DNA from: Azorinus chamasolen
Lineage: Eukaryota > Mollusca > Bivalvia > Cardiida > Solecurtidae
DNA length: 64,000 nucleotides
NCBI GenBank assembly: GCA_963576725.1
Contig: OY755244.1
Coordinates: forward strand, 33,879,446 to 33,943,445
Reading direction: 5' to 3'
Shown: positions 51,518 to 63,045 of the stretch, piece by piece
How positions within the stretch are numbered: the first letter of the stretch is position 1
Layout of the letters: the number at the start of each line of letters is the position of its first letter
Notes under the pieces: model-generated
The model's input: only the letters and a program-made list of their open reading frames with translations
Databases searched by the model: none
Told to the model about the DNA's origin: nothing
Position numbers and translations under genes: made by a program

Positions 51518-52476
51518 AAGCTTACATGAGCAAAGCTCAGGGTGAGCTTTTGGGATACTTGAATATCCGTCGTGCGTCGTGCATTGGGGTCGTCAACAAT
51601 ATGGTTGTGAATACTCTAGTGCTCACAATTTTAATCTAATCTTCATGAAACTTGGTCAGAATGATTGTCGTAATAAAATCTCGGACGAGTTTGAAAGTAG
51701 GTCATGTGCGGTCAAAAACTAGGTCAAATAGTAGAAAAGCCTTGTGAACAATCTAGAGGTGACATTTGTGGCCGAATCTTCATGAAACTTTATCAGAATG
51801 ATTTTTTTGATAAAATCTCAGATGAGTTCGAAAGTAGGTCACGTGGGGTTAAAAGCTAGGTCACTAGGTCGAATAGTAGGACAACTATATGAACACTCTA
51901 GAACTCACATTTTAGCCCAATCTTCATGAAACTTGGTCAGAATGATTGTCCTAATAAAATATCGTACGAGATTGAAAGTGGGTCATGCGGGGTCAAAAAC
52001 TACGTCACTAGGTCAAACAGAAGAACAACCTTGTGAACACACTAGAGGTCACATTTGTAGCCGAATCTTCATGAAACTTTATCAGAATGATTATTTTGAT
52101 AAAATCTTTTACGAGTTTGAAAGTGGGTCATGTGGGGTTAAAAACTAGGTCACTAGGTCAAACAGTAGAAAAACCTTGTTAACACTTTAGAGGTCACATT
52201 TTAAGCCCAATCTTTATCAAACTTGGTCAATATGATAAAATATCGGACGAGTTTTGAAAGTGGTTCATGTGGGGTCAAAAACTAGGTCATTAGTTCAAAT
52301 AGTAGAACAAACCATGAACACTCTAGAGGTCACATTTGTGGCCGAATCTTCATGAAACTTTATAATAATTATTGTTTTGATAAATTCTTTGATTAGTTTG
52401 AAAGTGGGTCATATGGGGTTAAACACTAGGTCAAACAGTAGAAAAACTTTGTTAACACTCTATTGGTTACATTTCA
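51518..52476 (+). mobile_element. Helentron-associated-like element with ~147-bp CTAGGTCA array
   Basis: Start AGCTTACATGAGCAAAGCTC with AGGGTGAGCTTTTG, then a GTCGTGCGTCGTGC block. Units of ~140-150 bp carry AATCTTCATGAAACTTGGTC, AGAATGATTGTC, GAGTTTGAAAGTGGGTCATG and AAAAACTAGGTCACTAGGTC. The array is cut by the next element at ~52477. The reverse of this unit appears at 55235-55500. Confidence 0.75.
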
Positions 52477-53655
52477 GCTCACCCGAGCACTTTTGTGCTC
52501 ATGGTGAGCTTTTGTGATCGCCTGATGTCCGTCGGCGTGAGTCAACAATTTCAACCTTTAAAAATCTTCTCCTCTGAATCTACAGGGTTCTCAGCTTTCA
52601 TCTTTGGTACATCGCATCATCTGTAGGTGCTCTACAAACGTTATATAGATTATGCTCCTGGGGTGCATTGTTTTCTACAGAAACATATAGTAAAACTTTG
52701 AAATTTCACCTCTGAAACTGGAAGGATCTCAGCTTTCATATTTGGCACATAGCATCATGTTTAGGTCCTCTACAAAAGTTATATAAATTATGCCACATGG
52801 GTCAACATTGGCCCCGCCCCAGATGTGTTCAGTTTTCAATAAAACATATAGTGAAAACTTTGACATTCTTCTCCTGAAACTAGAAGGTTTTCAGCTTTCA
52901 TATATGGCACATAGCTTCAACTTCAGGTCTTCTACAAATCGTTTTTATAAAGTATGCCCCTAGGGTAAAAAATGGTCCTACCCCAGGGATAGCCAGTTTT
53001 TTTTGTAGCTGACTCTGCTTAAACAGCCCATGGGATCACTAGTTATGCATAGGGAAAAACTTTAAAAATCTTCTTGTCAGAAACTACATGCCCCAGAGCT
53101 TAGATATTTGGTGTATAGATTAACTTAGCATAACTTTATGAGATTTTAAGTATCGTAGTTCTGGGTTAGAATTGGCCCTGCCCTGTGTGTATAGACTTCT
53201 TCACATCAGAAACTAGTTTAAAGGTTTCCCCTGAATAGATGAGGCCAAAGTACTGAGACTAAGCTAGCTAGCTAGTGAGAGTGTTATGTAATCACCTCAT
53301 ATGCTCTAGCATTCTTTAAGTACTGTGCAACATGTCAGCTTCAGAATTGTTGTCTGCTTGTTTAAGTTTGTTCACACTGTTTTTAATACATATCAATCTT
53401 ACAATTAACTCTCTTGTACAAACCATATATGAAGTTACGTACGCATCAGATCAGAATCCAAACTGTGTGCTCATTTCATTCAAGTCATGTTCAGCAGTGA
53501 TATGGGTAATACTGAGTGTATGTCATCTGTCAGAAATGTTTTCTGCTGAAAAGTTAACACTGTCAATGGCCCTCTTGTCTATAGAAACATATAGTGAAAA
53601 CTTTGAAAATCTTCTCCTCTGATTGTCTGGTGAGCGATGTCAGGGCCATTTTGGT
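52477..53655 (+). mobile_element. Helentron-associated-like element with an inner insertion
   Basis: Start hairpin AGCTCACCCGAGCACTTTTG with TGCTCATGGTGAGCTTTTGT, then three ~170-bp units of the AAACTGGAAGG type. At ~52998 the unit breaks after CAGTTTTT and resumes at ~53580 with CTATAGAAACATATAGTGAA; the DNA between ends in GGCCCTCTTGT and is a second element. The outer end TCTGGTGAGCGATGTCAGGG is present, followed by the minisatellite. Confidence 0.75.
52998..53579 (+). mobile_element. Inner Helentron-like insertion
   Basis: Bounded by the broken outer unit. It contains one or two degenerate units (TTAAAAATCTTCTTGTCAGA, TTAGATATTTGGTGTATAGA, TAGAATTGGCCCTGCCCTG) and an unrelated stretch with ATCAGATCAGAATCCAAACTG-like sequence, and it ends GGCCCTCTTGT. 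The 96-codon frame starting at 53332 crosses its end and is not a gene. Confidence 0.6.
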
Positions 53656-54120
53656 GGATGTATTCTTGCAAGGAAGTCACTATATTTTATAGTAAAATGG
53701 CATGGGGTCATAGTACTATATAATATATCAACTCTAACTGGTGGGTGTATTTTGGCAAGGGAGTCACTATATTTTAAAATAAATGGTCTGTGGTCATTGT
53801 ACTATATGATTTATCGATCCCATTGTTGGTGTATTTTTGTAGGGGGTCACTATATTTTATAGTAAAATGGCATGGGGCCATAGTACTACATAATATATCG
53901 ACCCCCTGGTGGATGTATTTTGGCAAGGGGGTCACTATATTTTATAATAAAATGGCCTTGGTGTCATAGTACTATATGATCTATCAACCCCGTAGTGGGT
54001 GTATTTTTGCAAGGGAGTCACTATATAGTTAAATGGTATGGGGGTCATAGTACTACATAATATAATATAACGACCCACCTCATCGTGCATGTATTTTGGC
54101 AATGGAATCGGTAATATTTT
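53656..54120 (-). repeat. 88-bp-class minisatellite, inverted orientation, last part
   Basis: Five units in the orientation of 49841-50545, ending near CATGTATTTTGGCAATGGAA at ~54105. Confidence 0.85.
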
Positions 54121-54124
54121 CATT

Positions 54125-55215
54125 TTGATGTATACATGTATAACACATTTTGAGCCAGTTTAACAAACATATAACTTATCAGGGGCAATAACATTTTAGG
54201 AAATCAAATGACACGAGTCACACAACTCAAATGGTCATTATGTTACCTTGACATGGTGTGAAACAATAACTTAAAATTGATGACTACTGCTTGAGCTGTG
54301 AAGAAGATACATAATGGTATATATTTGCAACGATTTAAGTCTTAATAGAATCAAGGTAAGCAACTCTAATAATTCTTAATGTCATAAATCTATCAATCTC
54401 TTAATATGTTCCTTGACGTTTTAAAAGGAATTTTTCATTTATGTAACTACTGACACAAACAAAATATTGAATTGACACAAATGAACAAGGTACAAATCAT
54501 CAGATTTTTTAACTATTTTAGCGCGTATTTTAACTAATTAAGGACAATACCTTCAACATAATAAGAGAGAGGGAACTGAAATTACAAAGGTTCACAACAA
54601 TTCATGCTGGCTAACATTTCTATGTAGTTTCAATAATAGCCCTATTAGATATAGAGTTATGTATGGCTTAACACATTCCAACTTGTCAGGGGCAACAACT
54701 CCAAATTAAAACCAGGGACAGGGAACTGAAATTATAAAGATGCAATATAACTCACGCTGAGCAACGTGCCTGTGAAATTTCAAGATTAGCCACATTAGAT
54801 TCAAAGTTATGAGTGCTGCAAAGTTTATCATTAATGTATTCGGGGACAACAACTCCAAAATTATCCGGGGAAGAAACTGAAAATATAAAGGTGCACAATA
54901 GCTCAAGCTATGCAATATTCCTGTGAAGTGTCTAGACTCTGGTCATATTAAATTCGGAGATATGTGTGGCTCAAAGTTCGTAATAAACTATGACAAAGTC
55001 CAACCTGGCAGGGCCAATAACTCCAAAACTATTAGAAAGAAGGAATTGAAAATATGGAGGTGCACAGCAACTCATACTGGGCAACATTCTTGTAAAGTTT
55101 AAAGAATCTAGCCTAAACGAGTTATGGATGCTGCAAAATTTGTCATTAATTATCGCATATTCAAACTATTCAGGGACAATAACTCAAAAACTACCAGAGG
55201 AGAACTAAAAAATGA
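54125..55215. repeat. ~160-bp array of Helentron-like type
   Basis: Diverged units share CAGGGGCAATAACTCC, GGGAACTGAAATTATAAAG, GTGCACAATAACTCATGCTG and GCAACATTCCTGTGAA, from about 54170 to 55210. No terminal hairpin is seen. Confidence 0.65.
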
Positions 55216-55500
55216 GACCGCTGGGGGAGGGGTTAAACAAGCTTTTTCTAAGATATGACCTAATGACCTACTTTTTGGCCCCACTTAACCCATTTTCAAA
55301 ATCTCCCAAGATTTGATCAGGACACTCATTCTGACTAAGGTTCATACAACTTGGCAAAAATTGTGACCTCTAGCGTGTTCACAAGGTTTTCCTACCATCT
55401 TACCTAGTGACCTAGTTTTTTACCCTATGTGACCCACTTTTAACTTGTTCGAAATTTATTAACACAATCATTCTGACTAAGTTTCATGAAGATTGGACAA
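55216..55500 (-). repeat. Reverse fragment of the CTAGGTCA array
   Basis: TGACCTAGTTTTTTACCCTA, TGACCCACTTTTAACTTG and AAGTTTCATGAAGATTGG are the reverse complement of units at 51640-52440. About 1.7 units. Confidence 0.75.
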
Positions 55501-56252
55501 AAAATGTGATGGCCAATTTGAAGTTGGTGACCTTTGACCCTGAAGGATGACCTTGACATGTCACCCCTAAAATGTGCGGCTTTATGATCTACATATGCAT
55601 GCCAAATATCAAGTCTCTATCTGTACTGGCTCAAACGTTATGACCAACGTTAAAGTTACAGACAAACAAACAGACAATTTGACCTTTGACCCTGAAGAAT
55701 GATTTTGACCTTGACATGTCACCTCAAAATGTGCAGCTTCATGAGATACACAAGCATGCCAAATATCAAGTCTCTATCTCTACTAGTCCAAAAGTTATGG
55801 CCAATGTTAGTGATTTGACCGATATATTTGACCTCTGACATTTAAGGATGACATTGACCTTGACATGTCACCCCTAAAATGTGTTTTTGCTCTGTCTGTT
55901 TGTCTGTCTATTTGTTTGTCTGTAACTTTAACATTAGTCATAACTTTTGAGCCAGTACAGATAGACTTGATATTTGGCATGCATATGTATCTCATAAAGC
56001 CGCACATTTTGATGGGTGACAATGTCAAGGTCAAGGTCATCCTTAAATGTCAGAGGTCAAACATATGGGTCAAATCACCGACTTTAACATTGGCCATAAC
56101 TTTTGAACCAGTACATATAGCGACTTGATATGTGGCATGCTTGTGTATCTCATTAAGCTACACAGTTTGATGGGTGACATGTCAAGATCAAGGTCATCCT
56201 TCAGGGTCAAATATCATATCGAGGGGGCATAGTGTTTCACAAACACATCTTC
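55500..56252. repeat. GTCATAACTTTTG array in two opposite orientations
   Basis: 55510-55880 carries the ~130-bp unit of 42480-43020 in reverse (GTGACCTTTGACCCTGAAGG, CCAAATATCAAGTCTCTATC). From ~55890, after GTCTGTTTGTCTGTCTATTT, it runs forward (TTTAACATTAGTCATAACTT) to the end CACAAACACATCTT at ~56250. The two halves form an inverted repeat. The open frames on both strands at 55807-56128 are array sequence. Confidence 0.7.
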
Positions 56253-56930
56253 TTCAAAATGCATTACAAACACACTATTTAGTTATGCCATCAAACATAA
56301 AAATCTATTATCTAAATTGATACTGAAAACATTTATATGAGTATGAAGAGATCAAATAGATAAACTTTATTGACTAACAACACATTATATAGTCTCATTA
56401 ATGACCTATAAGACAACATGCTAATTTTGTGACAGTTGGCGTCTGCCGGGATATCGTTAAAACCGAAAGTAGCTCGATATCATCATTTAGAGTACAGAGA
56501 TGAGAACTACACATTATAATGGTACACATCCATGGACAGATAACTCCTGCATGAATTTTAAGATACTGAAACTGATACTGCACGTCTACACTTCAAAGAA
56601 ACCATGTATACAAATTGCACAGAATGTGATGAAAACTGTTGAGATCCACAATTACCACTATACAACAGTAAACCATTACATCTAAGTTCATGGGCAGTTA
56701 ACTCCATATAACCTTGAGATATGCTAATGAAGCTTATTTCATGTGCAAACCGGGACCATGTATATAACTTTCATTTAAATCTGTTGAAAAAATTGAAGAA
56801 ATTTGTGACACCAACTACAGGCCAAAATGATATCAACGCCCGAGGAGAAATAGTTCTGAACACGTGAAAATTGAATCATGCAGATCTGCTATTCATAGTT
56901 ATTACGCAAGGCGAATATAAATTTAACTAG
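56253..56930. other. No recognised feature
   Basis: AT-rich, apparently unique. The small frames at 56398-56685 on both strands show no motif. AATAAACT-like polyadenylation-type sequences occur but have no gene to attach to. Confidence 0.4.
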
Positions 56931-56934
56931 AACT

Positions 56935-58262
56935 GTAAGCCAAAGGCTAACGAATACCCCGCTCCACCACCACCACCACCACCACCACCACCACCTGACT
57001 GCTTGTCAGAACACCTATCATCAATCAGAACAGATGTACATACAGAAACATAAAGAAATTTAAAAACAATACATGCCCCAACCCAATTCATGTAATAAAG
57101 ATGTTCAACAATAAAGAAAAATGAAGAATTATTCAGAATTCAGAGAAATAAGACCCTTCCATGAGGTTTTATCCACACAACATTTTTTCTCATATTCTAA
57201 GTACATGTGAAATAAGTTATGGGAGCATTGAAACCATTGCCAAAGTCCCTAAGCGGTTGAACACAATTGAACGAAAAGCACTTTAATGTGCTGCATATTC
57301 ATACAAGAACCTGTATATCATACTTATTGATTCAAATATATCACTTCTAACATGTAATATTCAATCCAAGATCAATCACAAACAGAAATAATGCAACTTT
57401 TACCAAATATTGTCAAGTCCAAAAAGGGAGATAAGTCTGTTACAATTCATAAAAGTGTTATGGCTGCTGCCAGACAATGTCATCCAATGAGTTCAAGCAG
57501 CTTTGTTTATTTTTGTGAAATGTCAACTCCAAAGTTCAAAACCATTCGAACGTATGCTGTAACTCATCTACATTTAGCTTTAAGTCAAATATAAAGTTAA
57601 TATCTACAACCACTTCCAAAGAAAGACCGGGAAACTGAAAATTTTATAAAAATATAAAGTTCAAGGGCCATAACTCTGGCAAAAATTATTCAACCAGACT
57701 GAGATTGGAAATTAAGCTGTAAGCCATCTAGATTTAGCTTTATACCAACTATAAAGTTAATAAATATATCCAACCACTTCCAATAAAGTCTGGAAAATTC
57801 AAAATTTGAGGAAAAAATTAAAGTTCAAGGACCATAACTCTGGAAATAAATATTCAACCGGACTTAGATTAGAACATAAGCTATAACCTATCTAGATTTA
57901 GCTTTGTACTAAATATAGGGTTGATATATCCAGTCATTTCCATAAAAAGTCCAAAAAACCAGGAAACATTGGTAGGGGACTAAAAGGGGGAGATAACTCC
58001 TGAAGTAATGGTCCGATCATAATGGAAATATGCGGTGCATAGGTTTATATGGTCATAATTATGGCTATACATAAACTTTCAACAAAACTGAAGCGAAACT
58101 GTAGAAGAAGAAGGCCGGGCAAAATTGTGTCCACGGATGGACAGACGGACGGACGGACGGACAACCTGATTTTAGTATACCCCTCCCCCAAACTTGGTTG
58201 TGTGTGTGTGTGTGGGGGGGGGGGGTATAATAACTTTCAAATTGAAGAACACCACTACCCAT
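56935..58262 (+). mobile_element. Helentron-like array with (CCA)n at its start
   Basis: It starts CTAGAACTGTAAGCCAAAGG and a (CCA)n run (56966-56996). After ~400 bp without repeats, about three ~180-bp units follow (57390-57960: GGGCCATAACTCTGG, CATCTAGATTTAGCTTT, ACTATAAAGTTAATA, CCAACCACTTCCA). Then comes GGACGGACGGACGGAC and an end-like CCCTCCCCCAAACTTGG with (GT)n and a G-run. The 67-codon frame at 57391-57594 lies in the array. Confidence 0.55.
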
Positions 58263-58396
58263 GTTACAGGCCCAAATGACAAAAGATGAGGACCCGACCG
58301 ACCGACAGGTTGAGCCCAGTGCACCACCTCACACATTGATTGCGGAGTATATTAAAGAGGCATTTTCAGAGTCTGTTTAGGCTGGTGGCTGCTTAA

Positions 58397-58628
58397 CCCT
58401 TTCCCTGGTGAATATTCATGTAGGATATAATGACGTCATGGACATTAATAAGATTATTTTTTATAATGGCATATGAACACAGGACATTTTGCCTTAGGCA
58501 GAAGCTGTAGAATCTGATCTATATTACACTATAAGCAAGCAGAGCAGATCCTGATCAGACGGCGTCTGATCTGGGTCTACTCTGTTTGTAGATCTATGCG
58601 TCAAAATGCGCTTACACAAGGGAAAGGG
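58397..58628. mobile_element. piggyBac-like MITE A, uninterrupted reference copy
   Basis: TTAA at 58393-58396 and 58629-58632; ends CCCTTTCCC...GGGAAAGGG. The core GATCCTGATCAGACGGCGTC is shortened in the loop. It is inserted in a MITE D-like element (GGCTGGTGGCTGC before, TGCAGGGTGAAAGTCTGCAG after), so it is younger than that element. It gives the empty site for the insertion at 19262-19812. Confidence 0.88.
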
Positions 58629-58707
58629 TTAATGCAGGGTGAAAGTCTGCAGAATGTTTTTAACTATCTGCATGAATTACACCCTGCATGAAGCTGGCAA
58701 CTGTCTG

Positions 58708-58945
58708 AAACATGTCCCTCATATAAACGCCTTTTCATGCCTTTGCAAACAGAGAAGACCCAAATCATAGGAGCTGTCTGATTAGGGTATGTTCTGTTTG
58801 CTTATAGCGTTATGATCGATATGACTCTACAGTTTCTACAAATACCAAAGATCCTGTGTTCATTTGCCATTTGTTCATCAACTCAAAAATTCATAATGTC
58901 AATTGCTGTTACATGAATATCCAACTTGAAAAGGGGTACAAACTC
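58708..58945. mobile_element. piggyBac-like MITE A, diverged
   Basis: TGTCCCTCATATAAACGCCT at the left, core AGAGAAGACCCAAATCATAG, right part ATGTCAATTGCTGTTACATG. TTAA flanks are lost. Confidence 0.6.
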
Positions 58946-58964
58946 ATGCTGGAATAGATATTAA

Positions 58965-59163
58965 CTTAGGCTATTTTTAGGCCCAACCTTTTTGAATTAA
59001 TTTACCGAAAAGGAGCATTAACTATAGAAAGGGAGAGTTTTAGAATTGTGACCATTGTGATAAATAGAGCATTTGCTCCTATGGAGCAAATGCTCTATTT
59101 ATCACATGGTTTCACAATGTGAATTTCATAGGGACGCAAAACGCGTCACTAGGGGGTAATGTG
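58965..59163. mobile_element. piggyBac-like MITE B
   Basis: TTAA at 58961-58964 and 59164-59167. The hairpin GATAAATAGAGCATTTGCTC with its complement is nearly perfect. The terminal CCC is mutated at the left (CTTAGGCTATTT). Confidence 0.8.
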
Positions 59164-59396
59164 TTAATTTGAAGCTCCGGGGTTTCACGTTATTGGTAAG
59201 GCAACAGAAGTACGTTTTAGCCAAGTATGACAAGTTTCATAACAGAAACGCTTAACCCTTGACTCCTGTCCTGTTCAATATTTATGTAAGAAACGATGAC
59301 GTCGTGCATATTAATAATCATTAGATTGAGTTTTATAACGTAAAAAATTCAAAGATGTTTTTTGCTAAATGACATTTAACTGTCGAGTAAAATATA

Positions 59397-59601
59397 CAGT
59401 AAAACCTCTCTATAACGGCCACTAAATTACATCAAATATCTTGTGTTAAAGGTAGGTGGCGGCTTAAAGCAATGCGAAAGTAAAACAGAACGCTCCTATA
59501 GGAACGTTCTGTTTTACTTTCGCATTGCTTTAAGCACCCACCTGCCCTAAATACCAACTAATTAACATAAATAAATGGTCGTTATACAGAGGTTTTTATT
59601 G
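59397..59601. mobile_element. MITE D (CAGTAAAACCTC family), copy at duplication boundary 1
   Basis: CAGTAAAACCTCTCTATAAC...GTTATACAGAGGTTTTTATTG flanked by TA (59395-59396 and 59602-59603), with a 40-bp-class perfect palindrome around AACGCTCCTATAGGAACGTT. 205 bp. Confidence 0.92.
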
Positions 59602-60349
59602 TACTTTAGTGTTTATAAGTAAGCAGTGCTGACCCTGGTTAGAGGCTCTGTTTGCTTATAAAATTTATGATAGATATGACTCTACAGCTCCTAACAATAC
59701 CCAATCTGCCATTATAAAAATTCAGCTCAAAAATATTCATGATGTCAATTTTTGTTATATGAATATTCAACTTGGATAGGGATACATACTGGAACTTATA
59801 TTAACTTGACGGCCCGGTTTAGAGGGATTTCACTGTATTGGAGAGGCAACAGAAGTGCGTTTTAATTAGCTGATGACGAGTTTTCACAACAGAAACGCTT
59901 AACCCCTGACCCCTGTCCAGTTCAATATTTATGTAAGAAAATATTGGCGTCGTGATGTTTTAATTAGCATTAGCTAGAGTTTTATAACGTAAAAAATTCA
60001 AAGATATTTTTTGGCTTTGACATTTAACTGTAGAATCAAATATACATGTACTCTAGTGTTAATAAGTAAGCAGTGCATACCCTGGTTAGAGGCTCTGTTT
60101 GCTTATAAAAATTATGATAGATATGACTCTACAGCTCCTACCAATAACCAAACAATCTACCACTATAAACATTCAGTTAAAAATATTCATGATGTCAATT
60201 AACTCAATTTTTGTTACATGAATATCCAACTTGGAAAGGGGTACCTATTGGAAATGATATTAACTTGAAGATCTGGTTTAGAGGGGTTTCACTGTATTGG
60301 TGAGGCAACAGAAGTGCGTTTTAACCGACGGCAAGTTTCATAACAGAAA

Positions 60350-60612
60350 TGCATAACTCTTGACCTTTGTCCAGTTCAGTATTTATATAAGAAATAATGA
60401 CGTCATGAATATTAATAAAATTAGCAAGAGTTTTATAACGTAAAACTATCAAGGCATTTTTTTGCTTTGACAAAAACAGTAGAATCAGATCTATCGTATC
60501 ATAGATAGTCAGAACAGACCCAGATCAGAAGACTCCTATAGAACCCGTCTGATCTGGATCTACACTATCTGTAATGACGCGAAAAGGCGTTTATGTGAGG
60601 GAAAGGGCTAGC
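60350..60612. mobile_element. piggyBac-like MITE A in duplication unit 1
   Basis: AATGACGTCATGAATATTAA, GACCCAGATCAGAAGACTCC and its partner, then GTGAGGGAAAGGGCTA. The left terminus is diverged. Confidence 0.65.
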
Positions 60613-60704
60613 TTGATAGAGACCCCCTTTGGCGTCTTTGAATAGATGTAATAGAGCAGACCAATACCAGACAGATCCCGCAAGAGCTTTTTGATTTTGG
60701 TTAA

Positions 60705-60919
60705 CCCATTCCCTCGTATTGACGACTTTTGACGACAGTGTAAATATGACCTGTTGAAACCATTGTGATAAATAGAGCATTTGCTCCTATAGGAGCAAAT
60801 GCTCTATTTGTCACAATGGTTTCAAACTACAAAATTCTAACATTTTCCTGTTCTCTATTTAATACTCCTTAGATTTATTAAAAGATATTGTATCTAAACA
60901 TAGCCAATGGGGTAATGGG
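60705..60919. mobile_element. piggyBac-like MITE B in duplication unit 1
   Basis: TTAA at 60701-60704 and 60920-60923; ends CCCATTCCCTCGTATTG...GGGGTAATGGG; hairpin GAGCATTTGCTCCTATAGGA and complement. Confidence 0.9.
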
Positions 60920-61109
60920 TTAATTCTATTTCTTCATGAAATAGTATAAATCTGATTCTAAAGCTTCTGCATGACATTGTCCAAAATTTCTGTGCTCGTA
61001 TACTGTAATAAAATTATCTGATATTCATGCTGTCATTGTTTCTCACATGAATATTCAACAGAAAGAAGCAAAGCAACAGATAAAGGTGTGTATTAAAATA
61101 CTAAAATTG

Positions 61110-61208
61110 TTATTTCTACACCGAACCCTATGTTGTGACCACTCTTTAGAATCGTCTTGAAAAGACAATTCTAAAGAGTGGTCACAACGCAGGGCTTGGT
61201 GGAGAAAT
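61110..61208. mobile_element. Palindromic MITE (GACCACTCTTTAG family) in unit 1
   Basis: Ends TTATTTCTACACCGAACCCT...AGGGCTTGGTGGAGAAATAA; hairpin stem GTGACCACTCTTTAGAATCG with its complement and a short loop. Confidence 0.88.
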
Positions 61209-61376
61209 AAAGGAGCTAGTCTTGAAAATGTTTTAATTTACTCGTCTTATTTGGACCAGCGTATAAGGTAATGTATTTGGATTGTAACCCTGCATTTACC
61301 CCGATCCTGCATAACGTCTCATTTTCTGGAATCTAAGCGAAACGCCGAGTACCACGCCAATACCACGGGTCACGTA

Positions 61377-61580
61377 CAGTAAAACCTCTCTATAACGGCC
61401 ACTAAATTACATAAAATATATTGTGTTAAAGGCAGGTGGCTGCTTAAAGCAATGCGAAAGTAAAACAGAACGCTCCTATAGGAGCGTTCTGTTTTGCTTT
61501 CATTTTGCTTTAAGCAGCCACCTGCCCTAAATACCAACTAATTAACACAATTTAGTGGCCGTTGTAGAGAGGTTTTACTG
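61377..61580. mobile_element. MITE D, copy at duplication boundary 2
   Basis: TA flanks at 61375-61376 and 61581-61582; perfect CAGTAAAACCTCTCTATAAC left end and GTAGAGAGGTTTTACTG right end; central palindrome AACGCTCCTATAGGAGCGTT. Confidence 0.93.
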
Positions 61581-62019
61581 TACTCTAGTGTTAATAAGTA
61601 AGCAGTACAGACCCTGGTTAGAGGCTCTGTCTGTTTGCTTATAAAAGTATGATAGATATGACTCTACAGCTCCTAACAATACCCAAACAATCTGCCATTA
61701 TAAAAATTCAGCTCAAAAATATTCATGATGTCAATTTTTGTTATATGAATATTCATCTTGGATAGGGATACATACTGAAACTTATATTAACTTGACGGCC
61801 CGGTTTAGAGGGGTTTCACTGTATTGGTGAGGCAACAGAAGTGCGTTTTAATTAGCTGATGACGAGTTTTCATAACAGAAACGCTTAAAACCCATGACCC
61901 TGTCCAGTTCGATATTCATGTAAGAAAATATTGGCGTCGTGATGTTTTAATTAGCATTAGCTAGAGTTTTATAACGTAATAAATTCAAAGATATGATTTG
62001 GCTTTGACATTTAACTGTA

Positions 62020-62375
62020 CAGTGCTCCCTCTCTACAACGACACCCTTTGGGATACGAAGATTGTATGTGTTGTTCAGAGGGAGTTGTTATAGGGAGGGA
62101 AAATCAAACATAATTAGCTTGTTTGCAGATCCGAAGATAAGGTGTATTTCGAGAACTAAAACCGTTATGCCTCAATCAAACCCTATGTTGTGACCACTCT
62201 TTAGAATCGTCACTTTGTGACGATTCTAAAGAGTGGTCACAACATAGGGTTTGATTGAGGCATAAAGAAAATTCGATGTAAAAAAGTTGAAGTCTTGTTG
62301 TTTCGGAAACAGTGACATGTGTTGTTGTAAGGAGGGGATCGTTATTGAGAGGGCCGTTGTAGGGAGGGAGTACTG
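62020..62375. mobile_element. Mariner/pogo-like MITE (CAGTGCTCCC family), copy 2
   Basis: Ends CAGTGCTCCCTCTCTACAAC...TAGGGAGGGAGTACTG; TA at 62018-62019, right TA mutated to GA. Unit 1 has the empty site (AACTGTAGAATC at ~60030), which proves the boundaries. Inverted relative to 13062-13423; contains a nested palindrome at 62165-62265. Confidence 0.92.
62165..62265. mobile_element. Palindromic MITE (GACCACTCTTTAG family), nested
   Basis: TTATGCCTCAATCAAACCCT...AGGGTTTGATTGAGGCATAA, an essentially perfect 101-bp palindrome apart from the small loop. Confidence 0.9.
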
Positions 62376-62699
62376 GAGAATCAAATATACATGTACTCTA
62401 GTGTTAATAAGTAAGCAGTGCATACCCTGGTTAGAGGCTCTGTTTGCTTATAAAAATTATGATAGATATGACTCTACAGCCCCTACCAATACCCAAACAA
62501 TCTGCCACTATAAACATTCAGTTAAAAATATTCATGCTGTCAATAAACTCAATTTTTATTACATGAATATCCATTTCGGAAAGGGGTACCTATTGGAAAT
62601 GATATTAACTTGAAGATCTGGTTTAGAGGGGTTTCACTGTATCGGTGAGGCAACAGAAGTGCGTTTTAGCCGACGACAAGTTTCATAACAGAAATGCTT

Positions 62700-62952
62700 A
62701 ACCCTTGACCCCTGTCCAGTTCAGTATTTATATAAGAAATAATGACGTCATGAATGTTAATTAACATTAGCTAGAGTTTTATAACGTAAAACTATCAAGG
62801 CATTTTTTTGCTTTGACAAAAACAGTAGAATCAGATGTATCGTATCATAGATAGTCAGACCCAGATCAGAAGACTCCTATAGGAGCCGTCTGATCTGGCT
62901 CTACACTATTTGTAATGACGTGAAAAGGCGTTTATATGAGGGAAAGGGCTAG
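62700..62952. mobile_element. piggyBac-like MITE A in duplication unit 2
   Basis: Counterpart of 60350-60612, with the better preserved palindrome GAAGACTCCTATAGGAGCCG and end ATGAGGGAAAGGGCTA. Confidence 0.65.
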
Positions 62953-63045
62953 CTAGATAGTGACCCCCTTTGGCGCCTTTGAATAGATGTAATAGAGCAG
63001 ACCAATACCAGACAGATCCCTCAAGAGCTTTTTGATTTTGGTTAA

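Larger units (their letters stand above)
59397..61376 (+). repeat. Tandem duplication, unit 1 (~1.98 kb)
   Basis: Begins with MITE D at 59397 and runs to the next MITE D at 61377. It contains two ~445-bp sub-units (59604-60050 and 60050-60480) built from MITE A-related sequence, a MITE A (60350-60610), a MITE B (60705-60919) and a GACCACTC palindrome (61110-61208). All recur in the same order in unit 2. Confidence 0.85.

Noticed and set aside
53332..53622. 96-codon frame with hydrophobic segments
   Set aside because: It crosses the end of one transposable element into another, and its C-terminal part is array sequence.
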